Assembly (NCBI GenBank): GCA_007844125.1
Contig: CM017565.1
Coordinates: 14,571,147-14,635,146, forward strand
Reading direction: 5' to 3'
DNA: 64,000 nucleotides
Source: Sinonovacula constricta
Taxonomy: Eukaryota; Mollusca; Bivalvia; Cardiida; Solecurtidae
In this document: piece after piece, positions 11,948 through 49,889 of the stretch
Layout: every line of letters begins with the position of its first letter
How positions within the stretch are numbered: the stretch's first letter is position 1
Position numbers and translations under genes: made by a program
Notes under the pieces: generated by a model
What the model was told of the DNA's origin: nothing
Database searches by the model: none
The model's input: only the letters and a program-made list of their open reading frames with translations

Positions 11948-12459
11948 GTCCTTTATAGTCATCTTCAGCTTACTAAAGACAAACTAAGTTAAACGAAAGG
12001 ACAAATCAGGCTTATAAAAATAGTGTCGACCAAATCCAAATCAGCCAGTTTCTACTGGGAGCTTTCTGATCAGGATCTGCACTATTTGCTGCAGTGTAAA
12101 TATGATAGAAATATGTTTAGGCATTTTTACATGCAGATATAATTAAGAGATTAAGAATAAGTGCATTTATTTACAAATTTACTAAATGTAGCATTGTATA
12201 GGAAAATATTGATATGATTTTTTTATCATGATGTACAATTGAAATGAATACCTAAACGTTTGGCAGATAAATATGTGATTGATTCTTGCATACATTCTAT
12301 GGATGAGAAAACCTTAACTTGATATTTTCCCTTAATTTGTGACTTGCTTTTGCAAGAGCTTTTAAAATCAACTCACACTTTTTCAATTTTGACTTGCATT
12401 TTGTGAGTGTGTGCTTAGTTCGAGCCCTGGTTATTTACAAATTTACTAAATGTAGCTTG

Positions 12460-12570
12460 GCTCCAGGTACAAAGTTATAATCCCATTCCACGACATACCA
12501 AAGTTGTTTGAAATGGTAGTAACAGAGCTCCCTTGCTAACGCTCAAGCAAATGTAAGGGTATTCCACTTT
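12460..12570 (+). mobile_element. SINE family A fragment
   Basis: Only the head remnant and first body block remain: GGCTCCAGGTAC, CGACATACCAAAGTTG, AGCTCCCTTGCTAACGCTCA, then the match stops. Confidence 0.65.
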
Positions 12571-12759
12571 TTCGAGCGTCATTGGTAGTGTCTGTCTCAT
12601 TATTTATTCTTTGGGACACCTTTAATAGCAGCAACCCTATATTTATTATTGGTTTTGTAAATGTATATGTTGTGACATCAGAGTTTTAAGAAGCTATCAG
12701 ATTTTTTAAAATAGAAATTATCATTCTATTTCAGCTGCAAAGGTACCCATTGTTAAATT

Positions 12760-12975
12760 TATATTATAGTTTTCTGTTTCTTTTGTTTCTCCCAAACGTA
12801 AATGGTAAAAATGAATGTGAGATTTATTTATTTCATGATTTGTACTGTCTAACAGTTTTGGTTATGTTATAGCAACCTTTACTTAAACTAAAGTATAAGC
12901 TTATGTAGCAATTATCTACATATTCCCCAGAACAGGGGTAATATGTTGCAGATTACATGTTTTAGATATAGGCAA
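12760..12975 (+). mobile_element. MITE family A fragment
   Basis: Contains the right half of the family (GATTTGTACTGTCTAACAG, AAAGTATAAGCTTATG, TTAGATATAGGCAAACTG) and stops inside the right TIR, where family-B-like sequence begins. Apparently interrupted by a later insertion. Confidence 0.6.
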
Positions 12976-12979
12976 ACTG

Positions 12980-13282
12980 TTTTTTATGTCCAAAAATGAA
13001 ATTGTCAAATCAAAAAGCCAAAGTATAGTTTAAAACTTTTTGAAAGGTATACCACAAAGGCAAATCGAGTATGCCATATTTCCTGTGCGTTTTAGAATGA
13101 ACTCTCCTACCATGTATTTAACTTAAGACTACATTTTCAGTCTTTGACTTTGGATGCACAAAATGGTGGCAGCAAACAAAGTTTACAAAATATCATAAAA
13201 CTGGTATGTTCATTGTGTATCACGGTACTGTATTGACTTTTCCCCGTATCGCAATATACAGGTATACCATGACAGCCCTAAT
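12980..13282 (+). mobile_element. hAT-like MITE family B, copy 2
   Basis: Homologous to 2590-2872: AAATCGAGTATGCCATA, TTTACAAAATATC, GTATCGCAATATA, ending GACAGCCCTAA. It abuts a family-A TIR cut at CAAACTGT, consistent with insertion into MITE A. Confidence 0.5.
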
Positions 13283-13578
13283 GTTAATGTTGGTGACTTT
13301 ATACCGCTTCAAAGTTGTACTCAGTGTATAATAACAAATTTGGAGACTTTGTATGGCATTGTTGTTCACAACAGGTATGATGTGCCTAAGGAATTAAAAA
13401 GTATCATTCATGCTTACAAATTTAACACTTTAACATCACAATCTTATGTGTAAACATATATTATTTTAAAAAAGCATATTAATTAGCATTAAATGTTACT
13501 TTGTTACCTAATTATGCTTAGCTTTCTGAATTTTGTTCCTTGCCAATTTGATGCTCCATATCAACATTGTCTTGTAGT

Positions 13579-14037
13579 TTAAAGGTGGTATCTGACAGTT
13601 TGAAACAAACATTTTTTCATTAAACATCGCAAAATACTATTTATTTATGTCCTACACCTGTCTGACAAGTGAACCATAACGCCACAATTGTCATTACAAA
13701 TATGTATTTCCTATCTGAGCCATGCTGCTCAGTTAGCTATTTTTATACTAAGAAAACCATGTGACCACTTATGTTTAAGCTCATCCACTTCATCCCCTGT
13801 GACAATGATGTCTATTTTAAGCAGAAATCCTATCATTCATATTTACAGATTAGACAAGAATGAACATTTTAAGTGCTGATTAATGAGTTTGACTGCCTAA
13901 AAAATTGAGATAATGTTGAAAATCGTCAAAGGTTAGACTAAAGTGTGATGTTTTTCTACAGAATTTATGCACAGATACGCCAAACAGAGGTCAGAAATTG
14001 TCACAGATATAGGCAAACTGTCAGATATCACCTTTAA
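13579..14037 (+). mobile_element. MITE family A, complete copy (~459 bp)
   Basis: Both termini are present: AAAGGTGGTATCTGACAG at the left and CTGTCAGATATCACCTTT at the right, perfectly or nearly inverted for about 20 bp. No coding capacity. TTAA-like bases lie at both ends, but copies disagree on the duplication, so I do not assign a superfamily. Reference copy for the family here. Confidence 0.85.
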
Positions 14038-14444
14038 TGTTTTTGTGTGCACGTATTTACTGTCTAGTTAATATCTAAATGACCAGTGCATATCACTTAT
14101 AGTTGATCAGAATAACACCTTTAAATTAGCAGAAATTCTCTCACAGGATATATCTAGTTTCAAATCTTCAAATCAGCCCAAGTAGGTTTTGTCAAAATGC
14201 ACTGCATCTAAAAGGCTTACTGTTAACAAGCATCAATCTAACCTTAATTAGATTTAGATGTTACTCCCATGCCTTTTGCCAAGGGTTTCTGTTGCTCTCC
14301 AATGCATGTATTCCCTATCTGATATTGTGTTGCTGCAGCATGTTGAGCTCATGTTTCCTGCAGTATAACACACTTTGTCCTAGCTGCTGTTAATGTGTCA
14401 TATCTTATGTTGTTTATCCTTGTATAAGTTGGGTGTGGTGCTTT

Positions 14445-14610
14445 TATACATCACACTGAATGAATAATGGTCAAATTGGCAACATCAAGCATCAAGCTAT
14501 TCCTGTAGGGGAGGACCCAGTAAATAAGTAAATACGTCTGTATAGAACCATTGGTGCATCGCAGGTCGACTGAAAGACCTCTACACATGAAAGTTCTCTT
14601 AATGACTGGA
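14445..14610 (-). mobile_element. SINE family C body, continuous with the satellite
   Basis: Minus-orientation family-C body and tail (AATAATGGTCAAATTGGC, GAGGACCCAGT, GTATAGAACCATTGGTGCAT, GACCTCTACACATGAAAGTT) at the left border of the satellite. Where the tRNA-like head should follow, the 57-bp repeats begin, so the array sits in the position of the SINE head. Confidence 0.7.
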
Positions 14611-17600
14611 ACTTGACACCCTCATAATGACTGGAACTTGTCACACACAGTGAGGGGCTGAGGAGTTACTAAACAGCAACTCTTAATGACTGGAACTTGA
14701 CACACACAGTGAGGGGCTGAGGAGTTACTAGACAGCAACTCTTAACGACTGGAACTTGACACACACAGTGAGGGGCTGAGGAGTTATAAGACAGCAACTG
14801 TTAATGACTGGAACTTGACACACACAGTGAGGGGCTGAGGAGTTATAAGACAGCAACTGTTAATGACTGGAACTTGACACACACAGTGAGGGGCTGAGGA
14901 GTTACAAGTCACCCTCATAATGACTGGAACTTGACACAAACAGTGAGGGGCTGAGGAGTTACAAGTCACCCTCATAATGACTGGAACTTGACACAAACAG
15001 TGAGGGGCTGAGGAGTTACAAGTCACCCTCATAATGACTGGAACTTGACACACACAGTGAGGGGCTGAGGAGTTACAAGTCACCCTCATAATGACTGGAA
15101 CTTGACACAAACAGTGAGGGGCTGAGGAGTTACAAGTCACCCTCATAATGACTGGAACTTGTCACACACAGTGAGGGGCTGAGGAGTTACAAGTCACCCT
15201 CATAATGACTGGAACTTGACACAAACAGTGAGGGGCTGAGGAGTTACAAGTCACCCTCTTAATGACTGGAACTTGTCACACACAGTGAGGGGCTGAGGAG
15301 TTACAAGTCACCCTCATAATGACTGGAACTTGTCACACACAGTGAGGGGCTGAGGAGTTACAAGTCACCCTCATAATGACTGGAACTTGTCACACACAGT
15401 GAGGGGCTGAGGAGTTACAAGTCACCCTCATAATGACTGGAACTTGTCACAAACAGTGAGGGGCTGGGGAATTACTAGACAGCAACTCTTAACGACTGGA
15501 ACTTGACACACACAGTGAGGGGCTGAGGAGTTACTAGACAGCAACTCTTAATGACTGGAACTTGACACACACAGTGAGGGGCTGAGGAGTTACAAGTCGC
15601 CCTCATAATGACTGGAACTTGACACACACAGTGAGGGGCTGAGGAATTACAAGTCACCCTCATAATGACAGGAACTTGTCACACACAGTGAGGGGCTGAG
15701 GAATTACAAGTCACCCTCATAATGACTGGAACTTGACACACACAGTGAGGGGCTGAGGAGTTACAAGTCACCCTCATAATGACTGGAACTTGACACACAC
15801 AGTGAGGGGCTGGGGAGTTACAAGTCACCCTCATAATGACTGGAACTTGTCACACACAGTGAGGGGCTGAGGAATTACAAGTCACCCTCATAATGACTGG
15901 AACTTGTCACACACAGTGAGGGGCTGAGGAGTTACAAGTCACCCTCGTAATGACTGGAACTTGACACAAACAGTGAGGGGCTGAGGAGTTACAAGTCACC
16001 CTCTTAATGACTGGAACTTGACACACACAGTGAGGGGCTGAGGAGTTACAAGTCACCCTCATAATGACTGGAACTTGACACACACAGTGAGGGGCTGAGG
16101 AGTTACAAGTCACCCTCATAATGACTGGAACTTGACACACACAGTAAGGGGCTGAGGAGTTACTAGACAGCAACTCTTAATGACTGGAACTTGACACACA
16201 CAGTTAGGGGCTGAGGAGTTACAAGTCACCCTCATAATGACTGGAACTTGACACACAGTGAGGGGCTGGGGAATTACAAGTCACCCTCATAATGACTGGA
16301 ACTTGACACACACAGTGAGGGGCTGAGGAGTTACAAGTCACCCTCATAATGACTGGAACTTGACACACACAGTGAGGGGCTGAGGAGTTACAAGTCACCC
16401 TCTTAATGACTGGAACTTGTCACACACAATGAGGGGCTGAGGAGTTACAAGTCACCCTCATAATGACTGGAACTTGCCACAAACAGTGAGGGGCTGAGGA
16501 GTTACAAGTCACCCTCTTAATGACTGGAACTTGACACACACAGTGAGGGGCTGAGGAGTTACTAGACAGCAACTCTTAATGACTGGAACTTGACACACAC
16601 AGTGAGGGGCTGAGGAGTTACAAGTCGCCCTCATAATGACTGGAACTTGACACACACAGTGAGGGGCTGAGGAATTACAAGTCACCCTCATAATGACAGG
16701 AACTTGTCACACACAGTGAGGGGCTGAGGAATTACAAGTCACCCTCATAATGACAGGAACTTGACACACACAGTGAGGGGCTGAGGAGTTACAAGTCACC
16801 CTCATAATGACTGGAACTTGTCACACACAGTGAGGGGCTGGGGAGTTACAAGTCACCCTCATAATGACTGGAACTTGACACACACAGTGAGGGGCTGAGG
16901 AGTTACAAGTCACCCTCATAATGACTGGAACTTGTCACACACAGTGAGGGGCTGGGGAGTTACAAGTCACCCTCATAATGACTGGAACTTGACACACACA
17001 GTGAGGGGCTGAGGAGTTACAAGTCACCCTCATAATGACTGGAACTTGACACACACAGTGAGGGGCTGGGGAGTTACAAGTCACCCTCATAATGACAGGA
17101 ACTTGTCACACACAGTGAGGGGCTGAGGAATTACAAGTCACCCTCATAATGACTGGAACTTGCCACAAACAGTGAGGGGCTGGGGAATTACAAGTCACCC
17201 TCTTAATGACTGGAACTTGCCACAACACAGTGAGGGGCTGGGGAATTACAAGTCACCCTCTTAATGACTGGAACTTGACACACACAGTGAGGGGCTGGGG
17301 AGTTACAAGTCACCCTCATAATGACAGGAACTTGTCACACACAGTGAGGGGCTGAGGAATTACAAGTCACCCTCATAATGACTGGAACTTGCCACAAACA
17401 GTGAGGGGCTGAGGAATTACAAGTCACCCTCTTAATGACTGGAACTTGCCACAAACAGTGAGGGGCTGAGGAGTTACAAGTCACCTCTTAATGGACTGGA
17501 ACTTGCCACAAAACAGTGAGGGGCTGAGGGAGTTACAAGTCACCCTCATAATGACTGGAACTTGCCACAAACAGTGAGGGGCTGGGGAATTACAAGTCAC

Positions 17601-19255
17601 CCTCTTAATGACTGGAACTTGACACACACAGTTAGGGGCTGAGGAGTTACAAGTCACCCTCTTAATGACTGGAACTTGACACACACAGTGAGGGGCTGAG
17701 GAGTTACAAGTCACCCTCTTAATGACTGGAACTTGACACACACAGTTAGGGGCTGAGGAGTTACAAGTCACCCTCTTAATGACTGGAACTTGACACAAAC
17801 AGTGAGGGGCTGAGGAGTTACAAGTCACCCTCTTAATGACTGGAACTTGCCACAAACAGTGAGGGGCTGGGGAATTACAAGTCACCCTCTTAATGACTGG
17901 AACTTGACACACACAGTTAGGGGCTGAGGAGTTACAAGTCACCCTCTTAATGACTGGAACTTGACACACACAGTGAGGGGCTGAGGAGTTACAAGTCACC
18001 CTCATAATGACTGGAACTTGACACACACAGTGAGGGGCTGAGGAGTTACAAGTCACCCTCATAATGACTGGAACTTGACACACACAGTGAGGGGCTGAGG
18101 AGTTACAAGTCACCCTCTTAATGACTGGAACTTGACACACACAGTGAGGGGCTGAGGAGTTTCAAGTCACCCTCTTAATGACTGGAACTTGACACACACA
18201 GTGAGGGGCTGAGGAGTTACAAGTCACCCTCATAATGACTGGAACTTGACACACACAGTGAGGGGCTGAGGAGTTACAAGTCACCCTATAATGACTGGAA
18301 CTTGACACACACAGTGAGGGGCTGGGAGTTACAAGTCACCCTCATAATGACTGGAACTTGACACACACAGTGAGGGGCTGAGGAGTTACAAGTCACCCTC
18401 TAATGACTGGAACTTGACCACACAGTGAGGGGCTGAGGAGTTACAAGTCACCCTCATAATGACTGGAACTTGACACACACAGTGAGGGGCTGAGGAGTTA
18501 CAAGTCACCCTCATAATGACTGGAACTTGACACACACAGTGAGGGGCTGAGGAGTTACAAGTCACCCTCATAATGACTGGAACTTGACACACACAGTGAG
18601 GGGCTGAGGAGTTACAAGTCACCCTCATAATGACTGGAACTTGACACACACAGTGAGGGGCTGGAGTTACAAGTCACCTATAATGACTGGAAATTGACAC
18701 ACAGTGAGGGGCTGAGGAGTTACAAGTCACCCTCTTAATGACTGGAACTTGACACACACAGTGAGGGGCTGAGGAGTTACAAGTTGCCCTCATAATGACT
18801 GGAACTTGACACACACAGTGAGGGGCTGAGGAGTTACAAGTCACCCTCATAATGACTGGAAGTTGACACACACAGTGAGGGGCTGAGGAGTTACAAGTCA
18901 CCCTCATAATAACTTGAACTTGACACACACAATGAGGGGTTGAGGAGTTACAAGTCACCCTCATAATGACTGGAACTTGACACACACAGTGAGGGGCTGA
19001 GGAGTTACAAGTCACCCTCATAATGACTGGAACTTGACACAAACAGTGAGGGGCTGGGGAGTTACAAGTCACCCTCATAATGACTGGAACTTGACACACA
19101 CAGTAAGGGGCTGAGGAGTTACAAGTCACCCTCATAATGACTGGAACTTGACACACACAGTGAGGGGCTGAGGAGTTACTAGTCGCCCTCAAAATGACTG
19201 GAACTTGTCACACACAGGGGCTGGGGAATTACAAGTCAGAAACTCTTAATGACTG
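14596..19255 (-). repeat. 57-bp satellite array (~80 copies) derived from a SINE head
   Basis: Tandem monomer of 57 bp; the plus strand reads GACTGGAACTTGACACACAC, AGTGAGGGGCTGAGGAGTTA, CAAGTCACCCTCATAAT. A 59-bp variant has TACTAGACAGCAACTC in place of TACAAGTCACCCTC. Because 57 is 19 codons, the minus strand shows long open frames of a 19-residue repeat; these are artefacts of the period. The reverse complement of the monomer aligns with the tRNA-like head of SINE family C (CTTGTAACTCCTCAGC then a degraded box B). A multi-monomer block near 15533 recurs near 16561, about 1,028 bp later. Confidence 0.92.
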
Positions 19256-19446
19256 TAATTTGATGCACATTGTGGGATGTGACAAACAGTACAAGGGATA
19301 TTGAGCCAATCTCACTTATTTTAAAATAACCCTCGTAGGTACATGCAGTTTGGTGTTTGTTGTGCCAGTACAACTAAGCTAATATCCTTCTATCAAACAC
19401 TTGAATAATCAAGCACCTATCCGGTCCTGTGACGGTCCTTGTTTAG

Positions 19447-19526
19447 CCCTTTACTTGCAGGAAACACCATTAGGGTGATGTATGTTTTGTGTGAATGGGG
19501 TTCATGGTGTTTCCAGCAAGTTAGGG
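19447..19526. mobile_element. Foldback mini-element, 80 bp (copy 2)
   Basis: CCCTTTACTTGCAGGAAACA at the left is inverted at the right as TGTTTCCAGCAAGTTAGGG. The same arms occur at 4920-4995. Confidence 0.65.
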
Positions 19527-19960
19527 TTAAGATATCTGTTGGACTTAATTCAGAGCGACTTCTGAGAAAGTCCTGTCACATCCAATACTATGGGCAGGTG
19601 TCTCTTCTCTTGGATTCCTGACATGTTGCATTTATCCTCTCAGAAAAATTAGGACAATAAAAATCACACATTTTTTATTCCTTATGCTTTGCTGACAGTG
19701 ATGTAGATATTACAGTACATGTATTATCAAATTATAAATCAGTATATGGCAAAGCAAGCAGAAAATGACAAGAGCGACTGATTCGCTGAGTGCACTTGTT
19801 TCGATTACTGGGAAGATAAGATAAAAATAGATAAGTACAATTTCCTGACAACTGGCCATTCAAGAATTAATGTGTTTTTTAGTGTAGAAAGGTAGTTGGT
19901 TATGACACTTCATGGTGTACAAACTATCGTTTCAATTGGCAAATTCTAGTTATTGTTAAA

Positions 19961-20525
19961 AGGTGGTATCTGACAGATAATCTGTAACAATGTCTGACCT
20001 CTGTTTGGGATATTTGTGCATAATTTCTATAGAAAAACATCATACTTTAGTCTAAGTTTTGGCGATTTTCAACAGTATCTTATTTTGGTGCAGTAAAATA
20101 GTTCATCTTTAAGACAACCACATGACCAATTATGTTTTAGCTCATCTACGCCGTTCGCTGTGAGGTCGATGTCTCATTTTTAGAAAATCTAATTGTTCCT
20201 ATTACCCGGTAATAGATTTGAAAAGAATGAACATTATAAGTGTTGGTAAGTGTTGAGTAATGTGTTTTACTGCCCCAAAATTGAGATACTGTTGAAAAAC
20301 GTCAAAGCTTAGACTAAAGTATATAGTTTCAAAATAGCTAATTGTGCAGCGTGGCTCAGATAGGAAATACATGTTTGAAATGACAATTGTGGTGTTGTGG
20401 TACACTTTTCAGACAGGTGTAGGACATCAATAAACAACATCTTGCAAGATGTGTTTAGGTAGCAATAGTTTATTAAGATGTATAATAAAAATAATTATGG
20501 TCCAAACTGTCAGACACCACCTTTA
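19961..20525 (-). mobile_element. MITE family A copy with an inverted middle segment
   Basis: The left part (19961 to ~20107) and right part (~20323-20525) match the family on the minus strand (AAGGTGGTATCTGACAG left, CTGTCAGACACCACCTTT right). The middle (~20108-20322: CCACATGACCAATTATGTTTT to GTCAAAGCTTAGACTAAAGT) matches it on the plus strand. An internal inversion is the simplest reading. Confidence 0.7.
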
Positions 20526-20904
20526 TTCAAAGCACCAGATTAATGTACTAATTAGTTTATGATGTTTTGTCATAGTGATGTATCCCATGTGGCTCTACCA
20601 TTCCCATTGTCGGAACCTACAGTAAATATTCCGTTATCACAACACACATATACTGTAGGTTACTTGGCCAGAAACATTTTATTCTCAAGAATATCTGCAT
20701 GAAGCATTTTAGAATGGCTCCTTGTCCAAAATGGAACGTAAATTCAGCCAGTGAGTTGATTACAATTTGTAAATAACAGGCGTTGGTTAGTGTGGCCATT
20801 TTGACATTGACTAAAAGGGTTTTTAAACTTTAATAGAAGAGTAGTGTCAATGTAATGCACATTTTCATTAGCCAGGACCCCAGAAAATAAAGAATTTTTT
20901 TATT
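20526..20904. other. 5' flank of the ACSL start exon
   Basis: No gene or repeat recognised. Lies immediately upstream of the acceptor-like tracts near 20905-21052. No convincing TATA, Inr or CpG-rich promoter, so transcription probably starts at an upstream exon that I cannot place. Confidence 0.35.
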
Positions 20905-21066
20905 CTTTTTTCAGAAACAACACATTTTTTCTTTCTTTTTTTTCAGAAATGACAAATCTTTTCTTTCTGTTTCATGGAAAAGAAACCAGCAAACTTCCCA
21001 ATATGCCTTTTGAATCACTTAAAAAGACAATTTTATTTTTTTCTGTTTTCAGAAATGAGTCTGTAA
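20905..21066 (+). promoter_or_regulatory. candidate 5' UTR acceptor cluster and 3-codon uORF
   Basis: Three pyrimidine tracts each end in TTTTTCAGAAA or TTTTCAGAAA (AG at about 20912-20913, 20944-20945 and 21051-21052). The last, nearest the start codon, would begin a 5' UTR exon at 21053, which then contains a tiny upstream frame ATG AGT CTG TAA (21055-21066). The splice-site use is inference; only the motifs are seen. Confidence 0.4.
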
Positions 21067-21127
21067 AAGTGTAAAGGAGATACAATTTCTTTCCTGATTG
21101 CAAAAACTACTAGTGAATACCATCAAG

Positions 21128-47071
<25,944 letters not shown>

Positions 47072-48725
47072 AACTTTAACCAAGGACCTTTGCGACATTA
47101 AATAGCTTTTTCTGTGCTTATTTGTTATTGTTTTTATATTGCTAATTAGTGTTTTTATTGTTACTGTTGTTAAAAAATCGTTTAAGTTGAAAGAAATTGA
47201 TTGACAAAAATGTTCATGTTTTAAAAAAATGTATTCTCTGAGACCAAACTGGTAGAATGTCATGTCAGATGGCTCTACTACCTAAATGGCACTCTTCCTG
47301 AAATATATTACGTCAATCAATTAGCTTTGGTTTCAGTAAATTTAAAGTATATACCAAGTGTTTATAAGAAAGACTTTCAGACAAAAAAAACAACAACCAC
47401 CCATTGCCATTGGTCAGAACAGATTGGCGCTGTTGCTAATGTTTACCTTATTATTTTAACTATCATTTTATATACAAAGTGTGAGATAAACATATTTAGA
47501 TTTTAAGAACAGTTTGGAAATGATGGACTATATAGTTTTCGCTATAATTTCAGACAATTAATGTGCAACATTTTCACAGTAGGCAGGCTGTTTATATATA
47601 TATTATGGTGCTGTGTCAAATGTTTATCAGTAATTGATATAAATATTTTTCTCGTACACATTTTAATAGAAGTGTTTTATAGCTGTCTGATTGAGATTTT
47701 AGTTTACTGCTGCAGTTTCTGTGGGGGTGGGTGGGGGACCACCAGACGGGGGCACCAGGCGGCTAGAGTGTGTTACACCCGCTGTCCATGCAACTCTCTT
47801 CAGCGGATCAATGCTGGACAGATTTAATACTTACAGGTCACTCTTTTTTACACATTCTGACAATGTCTGTCTTGGACTACCACGACTTCTGCAGCCTGGT
47901 ATTGCTACGCTAGTGACTGTGTTGATATATGAAATAGCACGTTCAACGTGCCCATACCAGCACAGTCGCCATGAGCATAGGACAGTTGTAACCTCTTTAA
48001 TTCCATTTACAAAATATATTTAAAGGAACAAAGAAATAGAAAATCATTTATAATATAGACTGTTCGAGAATTATGTTGTATTTCGCAAGCATATGGCTGA
48101 TATTGTAACTTGTGTTGCTTAGTTTTTAGGAAAGATTGTATTGTACTGTAATAATTGTTCTTGAAAGTTCATTAATGCTTGGTAAGTGTAATTAATTAGT
48201 AAGAATAGCAAGGGACAAGAGAACAATATTGCACATTGTAAAGTAAACAATGCCTTTTATTGTCAAATTAATGTTTTCCAAAGTCTAAATATATATTACT
48301 TTGAAACAATTTGACTTTTGCTGCATTTCAACAGAAATACGATGATAAAAATGTTATTTGCATATTCAAAATAATACAATGCAATATTGCTTTCTGTTAA
48401 TTGGACTCTTCTATATGAAGTTGTGTTGTAACATGAAATCTTTAAAAGAGGTTTATTTATGTGCTTCACTCTCTTTAGACCAAAGTCTTCTTAGATCCAA
48501 ACTTTCTATCACAAGCCTGACCAAATCTGACAAGTAGTTATTAAAATATACATGTACATATATTCTTATACTATGATTATAATACATTGTTTCATTCATC
48601 TACTGTGTAGAGAGAATTTCTCAAAACAACTTCTGCTTTATAAAGATTCCCATATTTTATGGTAGTGTAGGACTGATTTTGGGCTAGTGGACAAGTAAAC
48701 CAAATTGGCTGAATTGTGTAGCATT
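47072..48725 (+). other. ACSL 3' UTR and 3' flank
   Basis: AT-rich sequence after the TAG with no coding signature. No AATAAA is seen in the first 1.5 kb; an ATTAAA variant lies at about 48540, so the polyadenylation site is unresolved. A G-rich segment at 47723-47752 could form a G-quadruplex in the transcript. Confidence 0.5.
47723..47752 (+). promoter_or_regulatory. possible G-quadruplex in the 3' UTR
   Basis: Runs GGGGG-T-GGG-T-GGGGG then, after a 10-nt loop, a fourth G run, in otherwise AT-rich sequence. Fits a parallel quadruplex. Regulatory meaning is inference. Confidence 0.4.
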
Positions 48726-48726
48726 T

Positions 48727-49393
48727 CAGAGTAGTTGGACCATTTTTCCCCCCTCAAACAAACATTATTATTCTTACACGAGGACCCAGGTTCGATCCCG
48801 AACAACAACATACCAAAGTTGTTAAAAACGGAAGTTGTATAGCTCTCTTGCTAACACCTTTAACAAATATAAGGGTAGTTTTACGACTGGTGTCAGGATA
48901 AGGTAACATGGTGAAGTATCATGCCAGCTGTTCACGGCATGCTATATAGTGAAGGCAGCACTAGCTCTTATTCAAATGGACACCATCCTCAGATAACTGA
49001 AATGCTGTTGGTGGGATGGTAAACCCACTAAACAATAAACAGACTGTTTATTGAGGTCCTACATCTATTTAATAAATGAAGCATATCACCCTATTCATAA
49101 TTACAAACATATATTTTCTACCTGGGCCACACTGCATATTAAGCTTCTTTTTCTTTAAACTAAGAAAACCACGAGACAACTTACTTTTTAGATCACATGT
49201 CAATGTCTTGCTAATCTGGCTCTGATGTCGGTGTCTATTTTTAGCAGAAATCCCAATCCTGCTCATTAATAGATTCTTCCATGCTTAGATTAAAGTATGA
49301 GTTTTTGCAGAAATCATGCACAAATACCACACACGGGATCAAACATCGTTACATATTTTTGATCAAGGCAAGCTGTTGGATATCACCTTTAAA
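48727..49393 (+). mobile_element. MITE family A copy with a SINE in its left part
   Basis: The right part (49045-49393) is clear family A: CCTGGGCCACACTGC, TCTATTTTTAGCAGAAATCC, AGTATGAGTTTTTGCAGAAA, GGATATCACCTTTAAA. The left start (AGTTGGACCATTTTTC near 48731) is short and uncertain. A SINE-A copy occupies the interval between. Confidence 0.6.
48780..49035 (+). mobile_element. SINE family A, 5'-truncated
   Basis: Starts at GAGGACCCAGGTTCGATCCC (box B), then ACATACCAAAGTTGTTAAAA, the full body with a deletion near GGTTGGCCCGG, and the tail GGTAAACCCACTAAACAATA. Confidence 0.8.
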
Positions 49394-49399
49394 ATACAA

Positions 49400-49885
49400 T
49401 TGTCATGCAACATTTTTTTTTGCCACAAGTTTTATTCAGACATTTATTTTTCCATCATAGTGTCTGAGTTCAGGTGATTACCGGTATAATATACCATTCC
49501 TAAAATTTAATCAATAACATCAACATACATAGAATTTCATGGCTTGTGTTCTTGTTTAATTATCTTACTTTTTTTCAGGAAAACTCTTTACACGTTTGTT
49601 ATTATAATGTGCTCACAATTTGGTATTTTGACCATTTAAATTTTATTTTGCAATAACATGTAATTTTTATTCCTTTTTGGTGAAGTGTTTTTAAAGACAG
49701 GTTTATTTACAAGTACTCAGTTAGTGATGAAAAAAGTCAATTTGTACATATTTACACCTCTTAGAGGGCTTAATAAGATATGTTGAGGACTAGACAAAAT
49801 AGTGTAGGTCTATTTGCTGCTTGTCTTTGAGTGTATCTTGTTATATCTAGTCGTGAGCACAGGTGTCTGTAGCATGGACCTAACC
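49400..49885. other. intergenic AT-rich stretch, nothing recognised
   Basis: No gene or element signature seen. Confidence 0.4.
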
Positions 49886-49889
49886 ACCA

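Noticed and set aside
14784..19192. Long minus-strand open frames with a 19-residue Cys-rich repeat (RVTCNSSAPHCVCQVPVI type)
   Set aside because: They follow from a 57-bp (19-codon) satellite period, break wherever a monomer length changes, lack a splice or start context, and the DNA is explained as SINE-head satellite.
47561..48023. Open frames rich in Gly, Arg and Cys after the ACSL stop
   Set aside because: They arise from a G-rich 3' UTR segment and have no recognisable family or start/splice context.
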